Made by a program: the position numbers and the translations under genes. Positions 5,602-12,941 of a stretch of 12,941 bases of DNA are shown here, piece by piece. The DNA is from Porphyromonadaceae bacterium UBA4277 (GTDB taxonomy: Bacteria; Bacteroidota; Bacteroidia; Bacteroidales; Muribaculaceae). Under the pieces are notes generated by a model. That model was not told where the DNA came from, did not search any database, and saw nothing but the letters and a program-made list of their open reading frames with translations. Location: NCBI GenBank assembly GCA_002395965.1, contig DGVT01000027.1:1-12941 (forward strand). The letters are read 5' to 3'. Numbering within the stretch: position 1 is the stretch's first letter; each line of letters begins with the position of its first letter.

Positions 5602-7425
5602 ATGCAAGCCGTAATATTAGCTGCCGGAATGGGGCGTCGCCTTGGCGAATACACCCGTGACAACACTAAATGTATGGTGCCCGTTAACGGCACGCGCCTG
5701 ATCGACCGTCTGCTTGGGCAGTTAGGTCGCATTAAACTGTCTCGCGTGATAATCGTCATCGGTTATAAGGGTAAAGAACTGCAAGATTACCTCAGAGCGA
5801 CCTATAGCGGCCCGTTGAAGATAGAGTGGGCTGAAAACCCCATCTATGATAAGACCAACAATATCTACTCGCTATCGATGGTCAAAGACCAGCTGCAAGA
5901 GGACGACACGTTGCTAATTGAGAGTGACTTGATCTTCGGTGACTCTCTATTCCCGATGATTATAGATAATCCTCACCCTAATGTGGCGCTTGTGGCCAAG
6001 TATGAACCCTGGATGGACGGTACTATGGTGCGCATCGATGCCGATGACAATATTGTGAGCTTCGTTCCGCGCAAGGCATTCAATTATGCCGAGGTTGATC
6101 GCTATTACAAGACTGTGAACATATATAAGTTCAGTCGCCGCTTTTTGACCGATGTGTATGTCCCGTTCCTCACGGCATATTGCCAGGTGATGGGCAACAA
6201 CGACTATTATGAGCAAGTGCTGCGTGTGGTCACTTCGCTTGATCGCGTGGAGATGAAAGCTCTGGATATAGGCGATGAGCGCTGGTATGAAATCGACGAT
6301 GCACAGGACCTTGATATAGCAAGCACAATATTTGCTGCCGATCACGACCGGCTGAGTATGTACAACCGCCGTTATGGCGGTTACTGGCGTTTTCCGAAGC
6401 TGATAGACTTCTGCTACTTGGTAAATCCATATTTTCCGCCGCGCCGCATGAAGGACGAGATACAAGCCTGTTTCGACAGTCTGTTGACGCAGTACCCGTC
6501 GGGAATGGCAGTCAACTCGCTGCTTGCCGGTAAATACTTTGGCATAAAGCAGGAGCATGTGGTAGTGGGAAATGGTGCAGCCGAATTAATTAAGAGTCTG
6601 ATGGAACGCACAACAGGGCGAGTGGGGGTCGTGTATCCTACCTTTGAGGAATATCCTAATCGTCTGCCGGCTGGGCGCATCGAGCGATTTGTGCCCGATA
6701 ACGCCGACTTTAGCTATACATCCTCGGACCTGAAACGACATTTCGATGGCAAGGACATTGAAATGCTCTTACTCATCAACCCTGATAATCCCAGCGGCAA
6801 TTTTATTCCCAAAGCCGACTTGCTTGCATTAGACACCTGGTGTTGCGACCGTGGAATACGCCTTGTGGTGGATGAATCGTTTGTGGATTTTGCCGATGAT
6901 TGGGCCACTGCATCTCTCCTTGATGAGCAGGTGATGGCAGCACATCCGCGCCTGATAGTGATGAAAAGCATCAGCAAGAGCTATGGTGTGCCCGGCTTGA
7001 GGTTAGGAGTGCTTGCCGGAGCCGATGTAGGATTGATTGAAGCAATCAAGAAAGACGTAGCAATATGGAACATCAACTCGTTTGCCGAGTTCTACTTGCA
7101 GATTTTTAACAAGTATGAAAGCATGTATCATGACGCATGTGCTAAGTTTGTGGTCGAACGCAGCCGGTTCTATGGGTTACTGAGCAAAGTGGGCTATCTG
7201 CGTGTAATACCATCGCAGGCCAACTATTTCCTGTGTGAAGTCACATCGCGGTTCACGGCCTGCGAACTGACTGAACTACTGCTAAATAAGTATAACATCC
7301 TCATCAAAGACTGTAACAACAAGAATGCCTTGAAAGGCAGGAACTACGTTCGCATTGCCATTCGCAATTCTGATGACAATGACACGCTTATATCGGCTCT
7401 CAATTTACTGAATGATCATGAATAA
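5602..7425 (+). CDS. Bifunctional nucleotidyltransferase (phosphocholine cytidylyltransferase-like) / HisC-CobD-like PLP-dependent enzyme
   Basis: Fusion of 607 aa. Residues 1-~245 are a sugar-nucleotidyltransferase-fold domain closest in pattern to LicC-type CTP:phosphocholine cytidylyltransferases. It has the NTP-binding signature LAAGMGRRL (6-14), a Lys23 context TKCMVPV, metal-binding Asp109 in LIESDLIF, and WYEIDD (228-233). Residues ~260-607 are a fold-type I aminotransferase of the histidinol-phosphate aminotransferase / threonine-phosphate decarboxylase type. They show GNGAAELI (323-330), NPDNPSGN (393-400), DESFVDF (Asp424), the PLP lysine Lys459 in SISKSYGVPGLRLG, and a terminal anion-binding Arg584 in YVRIAIRN. 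Both active sites look intact. The domain pairing suggests one protein makes an amino-alcohol or amino-acid phosphate by transamination or decarboxylation and then activates it as a CDP derivative. The substrate is not readable from sequence. The gene is first in the operon, with a 16-20 nt leader, and overlaps the next gene by 8 bp. Fold assignments are firm; CTP specificity is inferred. Confidence 0.88.
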   Translation: MQAVILAAGMGRRLGEYTRDNTKCMVPVNGTRLIDRLLGQLGRIKLSRVIIVIGYKGKELQDYLRATYSGPLKIEWAENPIYDKTNNIYSLSMVKDQLQEDDTLLIESDLIFGDSLFPMIIDNPHPNVALVAKYEPWMDGTMVRIDADDNIVSFVPRKAFNYAEVDRYYKTVNIYKFSRRFLTDVYVPFLTAYCQVMGNNDYYEQVLRVVTSLDRVEMKALDIGDERWYEIDDAQDLDIASTIFAADHDRLSMYNRRYGGYWRFPKLIDFCYLVNPYFPPRRMKDEIQACFDSLLTQYPSGMAVNSLLAGKYFGIKQEHVVVGNGAAELIKSLMERTTGRVGVVYPTFEEYPNRLPAGRIERFVPDNADFSYTSSDLKRHFDGKDIEMLLLINPDNPSGNFIPKADLLALDTWCCDRGIRLVVDESFVDFADDWATASLLDEQVMAAHPRLIVMKSISKSYGVPGLRLGVLAGADVGLIEAIKKDVAIWNINSFAEFYLQIFNKYESMYHDACAKFVVERSRFYGLLSKVGYLRVIPSQANYFLCEVTSRFTACELTELLLNKYNILIKDCNNKNALKGRNYVRIAIRNSDDNDTLISALNLLNDHE

Positions 7426-8380
7426 TCGTTTTGCAATCATACAGCACGATGCGATAGCAGATGCCGGCATTTCTCCGCGTGAGTGTGTGAGATGGGTAGA
7501 GGAGTCGTTCAAAATGAAACCAATGGCTCAATTGCCACCCAAGATTAGCATTCATCCTCAAGGCGATGATTTTTTCAATACCATGCCGGCACTGTTAGCT
7601 CCTGAATGTGGGCGATTTGCGGTGAAAGAGGTGCATCGCATAGCCGGCCAAACACCTTCGTTAGGTGCCGACATCATGTTATATGACAGCCGCACGGGGC
7701 ATTTACTGGCAATAGTGGATGGTGACTGGATTACGACCATGCGCACTGGGGCTGTGGCAACTCTGAGCATAGAACTGTTTCAGCGTGAAGGGGTCAACTG
7801 CTATTCCTTTTTGGGATTGGGTAATACTGCCCGGGCCACAGCACTGTGTTTGCTGGAAGAACTCGACGGTAAGCCGGTTACTATGCGCTTGATGCGTTAC
7901 AAAGATCAGGCTGAGTCGTTTATCGATAGATTTTCGTCGTATAGTAATGTGACGTTTGAAATCGTTGATGATGTAAATGAATTGGTGGCCGGTGCCGACG
8001 TGCTGATTTCATGCATAACATCGGCCGATGGGCTGATTTGTGCCGACGACTCACTATATAGGCCTGGAATGCTGTTAATACCTGTCCACACACGAGGTTT
8101 CCAAAACTGCGACCTATTCTTCGACAAAGTCTATGGTGACGACCGTGGACATGTGCAGGGGTTCAAGTACTTCGACAAGTTTAGGCAGTTTGATGAGCTG
8201 ACAAATGTCCTGCTGGGTGCAAATCCCGGTCGTGAGAGCGATGATGAGCGCATATTATGTTACAATATAGGTCTCGGGCTTCATGATGCAGTATTTGCCA
8301 GTCGCATCTATGATAAGCTAAAAGACAACTGTAGTGAGTGGGTGGAGCAACGTAAGGAAACGTCAAAGTTCTGGATTTGA
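7418..8380 (+). CDS. Ornithine cyclodeaminase / mu-crystallin family NAD(P)-dependent oxidoreductase
   Basis: Protein of 320 aa from ATG 7418 (an ATG at 7412 adds two residues). The start lies inside the previous gene as ATGAATAA, an 8-bp overlap implying translational coupling. The N-terminal half carries the family's substrate-binding residues: Lys70 in FAVKEVH and Arg109 in TTMRTGAVATL. The Rossmann domain has the dinucleotide motif SFLGLGNTARA (~131-141), then ADVLISCITS. The segment where ornithine cyclodeaminase has GGDCPGKTEL (with its catalytic Asp) reads VHTRGFQNCDLFFDKV here, so true ornithine cyclisation is unlikely. The family also includes SbnB (2,3-diaminopropionate synthesis), alanine dehydrogenases and ketimine reductases, any of which would fit an amino-containing phosphate donor better. 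Placed between the fusion enzyme and the phosphotransferase, it probably prepares or modifies the amino precursor of the same donor. The family call is strong; the reaction is unknown. Confidence 0.87.
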   Translation: MNNRFAIIQHDAIADAGISPRECVRWVEESFKMKPMAQLPPKISIHPQGDDFFNTMPALLAPECGRFAVKEVHRIAGQTPSLGADIMLYDSRTGHLLAIVDGDWITTMRTGAVATLSIELFQREGVNCYSFLGLGNTARATALCLLEELDGKPVTMRLMRYKDQAESFIDRFSSYSNVTFEIVDDVNELVAGADVLISCITSADGLICADDSLYRPGMLLIPVHTRGFQNCDLFFDKVYGDDRGHVQGFKYFDKFRQFDELTNVLLGANPGRESDDERILCYNIGLGLHDAVFASRIYDKLKDNCSEWVEQRKETSKFWI

Positions 8381-8391
8381 AACATATTTAA

Positions 8392-9669
8392 GTGAGTATA
8401 AACTTAATAAATAAGGCTCTTCGATACGTCTATTTGCATGGCTATCTGTACCGCGTGATTGATAAACGTCACAAGGACTATGTGCGCCAACTTCGTCGGC
8501 GAGGCGGGCCGGTGCGTGTGGTGTTTTTTGCCATGAGCGTGAGCATGTGGCGCTATCAGCACCTTTACGAGCTAATGCTGGGTGATGAACGTTTCCTGCC
8601 TGTGATAGTGATTTCGCCGAGCATAGACTATAATGCTGAGCAGCAGCGAAATGACGTGCAAGCCCTAAGGGATTACTTTAACTCAAGGGGGATGCCGTAT
8701 ATTGACTGGAATAAAGGCACTCCGGCCGATGTGAAAGGCGAAATAAACCCTGATGTGGTGTTCTACCCGCAGCCTTATGAGAAACTATTGACACCAGCCC
8801 ACGACGTAACTGCGTTCTACGACCGGCTTGTGTGCTATTACCCTTATGCATTTTGGACATCTACCGGCAAATGGAGTTATGATTTTCATTTCCATAACCT
8901 GGCGTGGCGCCTTTATTATTCTACAAAATATCATCAGGCCGAAGCACGTAAGACAGCTTGGAATAAAGGTCGCAATGTGCGTGTGGTGGGTTATCCTAAT
9001 GCCGATGATTTTCTGCGTGGAAAGTATTCCGACGTCTGGAAGCCGATTGATGACAAGCCGCGCAAGCGCATCATTTGGGCTCCTCACTATGCCATTACAC
9101 CAAAGTTTGGATTGATAGCCCGATCGATGTTTTTGTCGGTAGCCGATGGTATGCTTGAACTGGCAAAGTCTCATCCCGACGAGTTGCAAATAGCATTCAA
9201 GCCTCATCCTCGTTTGCTTACCGAGCTTTATGCTCATCCCGAGTGGGGAAAAGAGCGCACCGATGCATATTATCGTGCCTGGGCCGACGGGTGTAATACC
9301 CAGCTCGAGACCGGCGACTTTATAGATTTGTTTATGACCAGTGATGCCATGGTGCACGACAGTGGCTCGTTTGCAGTCGAGTATCATTACTCGCTTAATC
9401 CTGTAATGTTTCTCTCGTCTGACATTGAAGCCCTCTTGGCAACTCAGGGAGAGATTGGCAAGGCAGCCTATAAGATACACTACATTGGTAACGATATGGC
9501 CGATATTGAGCGATTTGTTGGCGATGTGGTCATGGCAGGTCATGACACAATGCGCAACTGGCGCGAATGGTTTTTCAACGAATACCTGCTGCCGCCAGGC
9601 GGAAAATCAGTAGCGCAGAACACGCTCGACGATTTGGTTTATTCACTATTTGTTGAAGAAGATGAGTGA
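8392..9669 (+). CDS. CDP-glycerol glycerophosphotransferase (TagB/TagF) family protein
   Basis: Cytosolic, membrane-peripheral GT-B-fold phosphotransferase of 425 aa. The family transfers a polyol phosphate from a CDP donor to a growing chain or acceptor sugar. A GTG start at 8392 is used because an in-frame TAA immediately precedes it; the next in-frame ATG (residue 48) would delete the basic N-terminal region. Visible motifs are YYPYAFWTSTGKWSYDFHFH (149-168), VVGYPNADDF (198-207), IIWAPHYAI (227-235), FKPHPRL (269-275), and a C-terminal donor-site block FIDLFMTSDAMVHDSGSFAVE (310-330). In the last block HDSGS replaces the TDYSS of Gram-positive TagF proteins. No signal peptide or transmembrane segment is seen. 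It starts 11 bp after the previous stop. Next to a CDP-donor-making fusion, it is the likely transferase adding the activated group to a glycan. The donor need not be CDP-glycerol. Confidence 0.87.
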   Translation: MSINLINKALRYVYLHGYLYRVIDKRHKDYVRQLRRRGGPVRVVFFAMSVSMWRYQHLYELMLGDERFLPVIVISPSIDYNAEQQRNDVQALRDYFNSRGMPYIDWNKGTPADVKGEINPDVVFYPQPYEKLLTPAHDVTAFYDRLVCYYPYAFWTSTGKWSYDFHFHNLAWRLYYSTKYHQAEARKTAWNKGRNVRVVGYPNADDFLRGKYSDVWKPIDDKPRKRIIWAPHYAITPKFGLIARSMFLSVADGMLELAKSHPDELQIAFKPHPRLLTELYAHPEWGKERTDAYYRAWADGCNTQLETGDFIDLFMTSDAMVHDSGSFAVEYHYSLNPVMFLSSDIEALLATQGEIGKAAYKIHYIGNDMADIERFVGDVVMAGHDTMRNWREWFFNEYLLPPGGKSVAQNTLDDLVYSLFVEEDE

Positions 9670-11107
9670 CAGCCTGACCACAAAAACGGTGCATGGCGTG
9701 GCATGGAGCTTTGCCGAACGCTTCTCGGTGCAGGGAGTTACTTTCCTGCTTGAACTCATCATAGCCCGCATCATTGGTCCTGAGAGCTATGGATTAATTG
9801 CTATGTTGGCTATATTCATGGCGGTTTCGCAGGTGTTTATTGATGGTGGGTTCTCAAGTGCATTAATTCAGCGTAAAGATCGCAATGAGTCGGACTTCTC
9901 AACGGTGTTCTATATCAATTTCGGCATCAGCCTGCTCATTTATTTGGCGTTGTTTCTTGCCGCTCCTGCGATAGCTCAGTTCTTTAATGAGCCGTTGTTG
10001 ACCGCAATAACCCGAGTCTATTCGTTGAATCTAATAATAAACTCGCTCGTAGCGGTAAACAAGACCAAGCTAACGATAGAGGTCGATTTCAAGACACAGT
10101 CGAAGATCTCGTTTTTCAGTGCGTTGCTTTCGGGCGTCGTGGGGCTTGTGATGGCTCTTACCGGTTGGGGTGTATGGTCGCTTGTTTGGCAGGCGCTTTC
10201 GGCGGCGGTGTTTAATGTGGCATTCAGTTTCTACTATGTGCGCTGGATACCGCGAGCCGGATTCTCGGCCGCCTCATTTCGGCGATTGTTCTCGTTTGGG
10301 TCGAAGCTGCTCGTGGCCACGTTAATCAGCAGTCTTTATTCGCGCATCTATGATGTGGTGATAGGCAAGAAATTCTCGAGCACAAATCTTGGTCTTTACT
10401 CGCGTGCCGATAAATTCAACCAGTTTGCCAGCAGCAACATAAGTGGCATCCTGTCGCGGGTGTCGTTTCCTGTGCTTAGCGAGATACAGGACGATGACAA
10501 GCGACTGCTGTCGGTTTATAAAAAGTATGTCCAAATGTCGGCCTTGGTAATGTTCCCGCTCATTCTGGGCATGGCAGGTGTGGCTTCGCCCATGATAAGG
10601 GCACTCTTGGGCGATGAGTGGATGGGGTGTGTGCCCATGTTGCAGGTGCTGTGCCTTGCCTATGTGTGGGACTGTGTGATAATGGTAAACCTTAACTTAA
10701 TCTATGTGAAAGGCCACAGCGATTATGTGTTGCGCCTTGAGATAATTAAGAAGCTGATAGCATTTGGCATCCTGATAGTAACTATGAATTTCGGTTTGCT
10801 GGCCATCTGCTGGGGGCGTGTGCTATATTCGCTCATTGCCTTTTACTTGAATACCTATTACACAAAGCGTCTTCTTGACTATGGCTTTTTCACTCAACTG
10901 AGAGAAATTGCGCCCATGCTATTATTTTCGTTGGTAATAGCTGCCGAGGCACTATTGATAAGTTGGCTGATATCAAAAGCCTGGCTGGCACTGGTTGTGG
11001 CTGTAGTCGCAAGTGCCGCTACCTATATAGTCTTGTGCAGGCAATTCAGAATAGAAACCTATGCCAACCTTATTAATCTGATAAAAACACGTGGAAATGA
11101 GAAATGA
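9662..11107 (+). CDS. Wzx-type oligosaccharide flippase (MOP superfamily)
   Basis: Integral inner-membrane protein of 481 aa with roughly 12-14 hydrophobic helices, of the WzxC / polysaccharide-biosynthesis family that flips undecaprenyl-linked repeat units to the periplasm. The N-terminus (TVHGVAWSFAERFSVQGVTF) and the IARIIGPESYGLIAM, FIDGGFSSALIQRKD and FSSTNLGLYSRADKF segments are characteristic. ATG 9662 is preferred; a TTG at 9650 would add four residues. The ATG lies in ATGAGTGA, overlapping the previous gene by 8 bp, with a purine-rich GAAGAAG directly upstream. No polymerase (Wzy) is seen in the window. The polypeptide appears complete. Confidence 0.93.
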   Translation: MSDSLTTKTVHGVAWSFAERFSVQGVTFLLELIIARIIGPESYGLIAMLAIFMAVSQVFIDGGFSSALIQRKDRNESDFSTVFYINFGISLLIYLALFLAAPAIAQFFNEPLLTAITRVYSLNLIINSLVAVNKTKLTIEVDFKTQSKISFFSALLSGVVGLVMALTGWGVWSLVWQALSAAVFNVAFSFYYVRWIPRAGFSAASFRRLFSFGSKLLVATLISSLYSRIYDVVIGKKFSSTNLGLYSRADKFNQFASSNISGILSRVSFPVLSEIQDDDKRLLSVYKKYVQMSALVMFPLILGMAGVASPMIRALLGDEWMGCVPMLQVLCLAYVWDCVIMVNLNLIYVKGHSDYVLRLEIIKKLIAFGILIVTMNFGLLAICWGRVLYSLIAFYLNTYYTKRLLDYGFFTQLREIAPMLLFSLVIAAEALLISWLISKAWLALVVAVVASAATYIVLCRQFRIETYANLINLIKTRGNEK

Positions 11108-12161
11108 CGGAATGAAAACATCAGTGCCGGGGAAAGTGCGCGACAGCAACATGGAGCTTCTGCGCATCGTGGCTATGATATTGGTAATGGTGGTGCATGC
11201 CAATTTTCGTGCTCTTCCGGTTCCGGGTGTAGTGCAAGTGACGGCCCATCCCGCATCGGCAATGTTGCAGTTCCTCACCGAGGGGCTGTCGATTATTGCG
11301 GTCAACGTGTTTGTATTGCTTTCAGGCTGGTATGGAATCAAGCCGAAGATGAACCGGTTTGTCGAACTCTTGTTCCAAATCTTGTTTTTCACAGTTGTTG
11401 GTGTCGGGCTGGCTTCGGTTTTTGCTCCTTCGGGACTGCAACCCGACTTTTGGAAACGCTTCTTCATGCTTGGCGACGGGCAATATTGGTTTGTTAAGAC
11501 CTACATCGGGCTGTATATTTTTGCCCCCGTGCTTAATGCTTTTGTCAAGCATGCCACAAAGCGAGAGTTTTCATCATTTCTCATTGTGTTTTTCGTCTTC
11601 CAGTCAATATTTGGGTGGATGTGGGAGGCTACCACATGGTTCAAGTCGGGCTATTCACTCACTTCATTCATGGGGTTGTATCTGCTTGCGCGTTACATAA
11701 GGCTTTACCCATCACGTTGCTGGACAATGAATCGATGGGTCGATATGACAATTTATTTAGTCATAGCACTGTTACTTACCGTTGCAATGTTCTATATAAA
11801 AAAGAATGCCGGTCTGGGTGGAATGCTCTATTATTATAATTGCCCGTTAGTGATCATATCTGCAGTACATTTCATGCTGTTTTTCAGTAAACTCTCGTTT
11901 AGGAGTCGAATTGTTAACTGGGTGGCAATCTCGGCCTTTGCAGTCTATCTGACCCACTCCAGCACTTTCTTATGGAAGCTCTATGACAATTCTATCGTTC
12001 AATGGTTCAATAATGTTGAATCCACAATAGTGTTTGTGATATATGTGGTAGTAATGATGTTCGCAGTCTTTTGGGCATCGATATTGCTCGATAAGGTTCG
12101 ACTGTTATTGTGGAACATGACAATTAACTTGATCAATAATATAAAACCAAACAAAATATGA
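11097..12161 (+). CDS. Acyltransferase 3 family membrane protein (probable polysaccharide O-acyltransferase)
   Basis: Membrane protein of 354 aa from ATG 11097, overlapping the flippase gene by 11 bp. A GTG at 11091 and an ATG at 11112 are alternative starts. The first helix carries the family signature RDSNMELLRIVAMILVMVVH, containing the R-x10-H motif (Arg23 ... His34) typical of AT3 proteins such as OafA and OatA. About ten hydrophobic segments follow, including NVFVLLSGWYGI, the conserved YWFVKTYIGLYIFAPVLN, and AFAVYLTHSSTFLW. Such enzymes usually O-acetylate a sugar hydroxyl of a surface glycan at the membrane, with acetyl-CoA as the ultimate donor. No SGNH domain is fused to it. The position in the operon suggests it decorates the glycan made here. 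The exact acyl group and acceptor are unknown. Confidence 0.9.
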   Translation: MRNDGMKTSVPGKVRDSNMELLRIVAMILVMVVHANFRALPVPGVVQVTAHPASAMLQFLTEGLSIIAVNVFVLLSGWYGIKPKMNRFVELLFQILFFTVVGVGLASVFAPSGLQPDFWKRFFMLGDGQYWFVKTYIGLYIFAPVLNAFVKHATKREFSSFLIVFFVFQSIFGWMWEATTWFKSGYSLTSFMGLYLLARYIRLYPSRCWTMNRWVDMTIYLVIALLLTVAMFYIKKNAGLGGMLYYYNCPLVIISAVHFMLFFSKLSFRSRIVNWVAISAFAVYLTHSSTFLWKLYDNSIVQWFNNVESTIVFVIYVVVMMFAVFWASILLDKVRLLLWNMTINLINNIKPNKI

Positions 12162-12941
12162 AAAAGAAAATTATGCTTGTTTTCGGAACTCGTCCCGAGG
12201 CCATTAAGATGGCTCCGCTGGTAAAGGAGTTCCAGAAGAATTCAGAAAAATTTGAAACCATAGTGTGTGTTACCGGCCAACACCGCGAGATGCTCGACCA
12301 GGTGCTTGAAATCTTCGATATTCAGCCCGATTACGACCTGAACATCATGAAGCAGGGTCAAGACCTGTATGATGTCACAAGCCGTGTGCTGCTCGGCATG
12401 CGTGATGTGCTGCAGCGCGTGCGCCCCGATGTGGTGCTTGTGCATGGCGACACCACTACCAGCACAGCCGCTGCACTGGCTGCTTTCTACCAGCAGATAG
12501 CCGTGGGGCACGTGGAGGCCGGATTGCGCACTCACAACATCTACAGTCCGTGGCCTGAGGAGATGAATCGCCAGATTACAGGCCGCATAGCAACCTTCGA
12601 TTTTGCTCCCACACCGTTGAGCCGTCAGAACTTGCTCGATGAGAACACCCCCGATGAGCGCATCCTTGTTACTGGCAACACCGTTATCGACGCACTCTAC
12701 TGGGTGGTAGATAAAATCAAGAGCAATCCTGAGTTGAATGGCGAACTGAGTGAGGCGCTGCGGCAGTCGGGCTACGATGTGGCGCGCCTTGACAACGGGC
12801 GACGCTTGGTGCTCATTACAGGTCATCGCCGCGAAAACTTCGGCGACGGTTTCTTGAATATCTGCCGTGCAATCAAGCACCTTAGCGAGAGTTACCCCAA
12901 TGTGGATTTTGTTTACCCCATGCACCTCAACCCCAATGTGC
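12158..12941 (+). CDS. wecB: UDP-N-acetylglucosamine 2-epimerase (non-hydrolysing), 3' end outside window
   Basis: Cytosolic enzyme interconverting UDP-GlcNAc and UDP-ManNAc, precursor of ManNAc or ManNAcA in capsules and O-antigens. The ATG overlaps the previous stop as ATGA (4 bp). 261 codons are visible before the window ends, against about 370-390 in complete family members, so the C-terminal part is missing only because of the window edge. Motifs present: VFGTRPEAIKMAPLV (8-22), TGQHREML, VHGDTTT with Asp98, GHVEAGLRT with Glu120, WPEEMNRQ (Glu134/135), and TGHRREN with His223. These match the known catalytic and UDP-binding residues of WecB. The reverse-strand reading frame at 12242-12925 is a shadow of this gene. 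The call is very secure. Confidence 0.96.
   Translation, partial: MKKKIMLVFGTRPEAIKMAPLVKEFQKNSEKFETIVCVTGQHREMLDQVLEIFDIQPDYDLNIMKQGQDLYDVTSRVLLGMRDVLQRVRPDVVLVHGDTTTSTAAALAAFYQQIAVGHVEAGLRTHNIYSPWPEEMNRQITGRIATFDFAPTPLSRQNLLDENTPDERILVTGNTVIDALYWVVDKIKSNPELNGELSEALRQSGYDVARLDNGRRLVLITGHRRENFGDGFLNICRAIKHLSESYPNVDFVYPMHLNPNV

Noticed and set aside
5318..5614. 98-aa open frame across the tandem repeats
   Set aside because: It is low-complexity translation of the repeat (S-E-K-K-R-K and F-S-F-like runs), the copies are not all in the same register (87 and 86 bp), and it runs over the operon promoter and into the next start codon.
5947..6558. 203-aa reverse-strand open frame
   Set aside because: Shadow of the fusion gene, whose + strand reading has intact nucleotidyltransferase and PLP motifs.
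5602..7425. Phosphonate (2-aminoethylphosphonate) pathway for the fusion enzyme
   Set aside because: No PEP mutase or phosphonopyruvate decarboxylase is in the window, and the PLP half has HisC/CobD-type motifs rather than those of class V AEP transaminases. It cannot be fully excluded from this window alone.
8785..9543. 252-aa reverse-strand open frame
   Set aside because: It lies entirely within the TagF-family gene on the other strand, and the translation shows no recognisable domain.
12242..12925. 227-aa reverse-strand open frame
   Set aside because: It is the antisense shadow of wecB, whose + strand frame carries all the family motifs but has no stop inside the window.

Overview
The window looks like a chromosomal segment of a Bacteroidales bacterium. 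The evidence is the clpX-recQ gene order, promoters of the Bacteroidetes TTTG / TAnnTTTG type, weak or absent Shine-Dalgarno sequences, and a secreted subtilase ending in a dockerin-like double calcium repeat. A gut family such as Muribaculaceae is possible, but family level is a guess. All real genes lie on the + strand.

Region 1 (1-3048) is housekeeping. It holds the 3' part of clpX, then recQ with its own promoter (677-708) and a clear intrinsic terminator (3011-3048). Region 2 (3063-5156) is a single gene for an exported subtilisin-like serine protease with an intact catalytic triad and two C-terminal EF-hand-like dockerin repeats.

Region 3 (5157-5601) has no gene. It carries a 9-bp-stem hairpin and three tandem imperfect copies of an ~87-bp repeat, each containing a purine/pyrimidine quasi-palindrome. 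The third copy lacks 8 bp compared with the others. That difference produces a TAACTTTG -7 box just upstream of the next operon.

Region 4 (5602 to the window end) is the start of a surface-polysaccharide operon with tightly coupled genes: (i) a nucleotidyltransferase fused to a HisC/CobD-like PLP enzyme, (ii) an ornithine cyclodeaminase/mu-crystallin family oxidoreductase, (iii) a CDP-glycerol glycerophosphotransferase (TagB/TagF) family protein, (iv) a Wzx-type flippase, (v) an acyltransferase-3 membrane protein, and (vi) UDP-GlcNAc 2-epimerase WecB, cut by the window end.

The inferred logic is as follows. The fusion and the oxidoreductase make a CDP-activated small amino-alcohol or amino-acid phosphate. 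The TagF-like enzyme transfers it through a phosphodiester onto a glycan. The glycan is acylated, contains a ManNAc-derived sugar, and is exported by the flippase. The product chemistry is not established. This three-gene phospho-substituent module is the most interesting content of the window.
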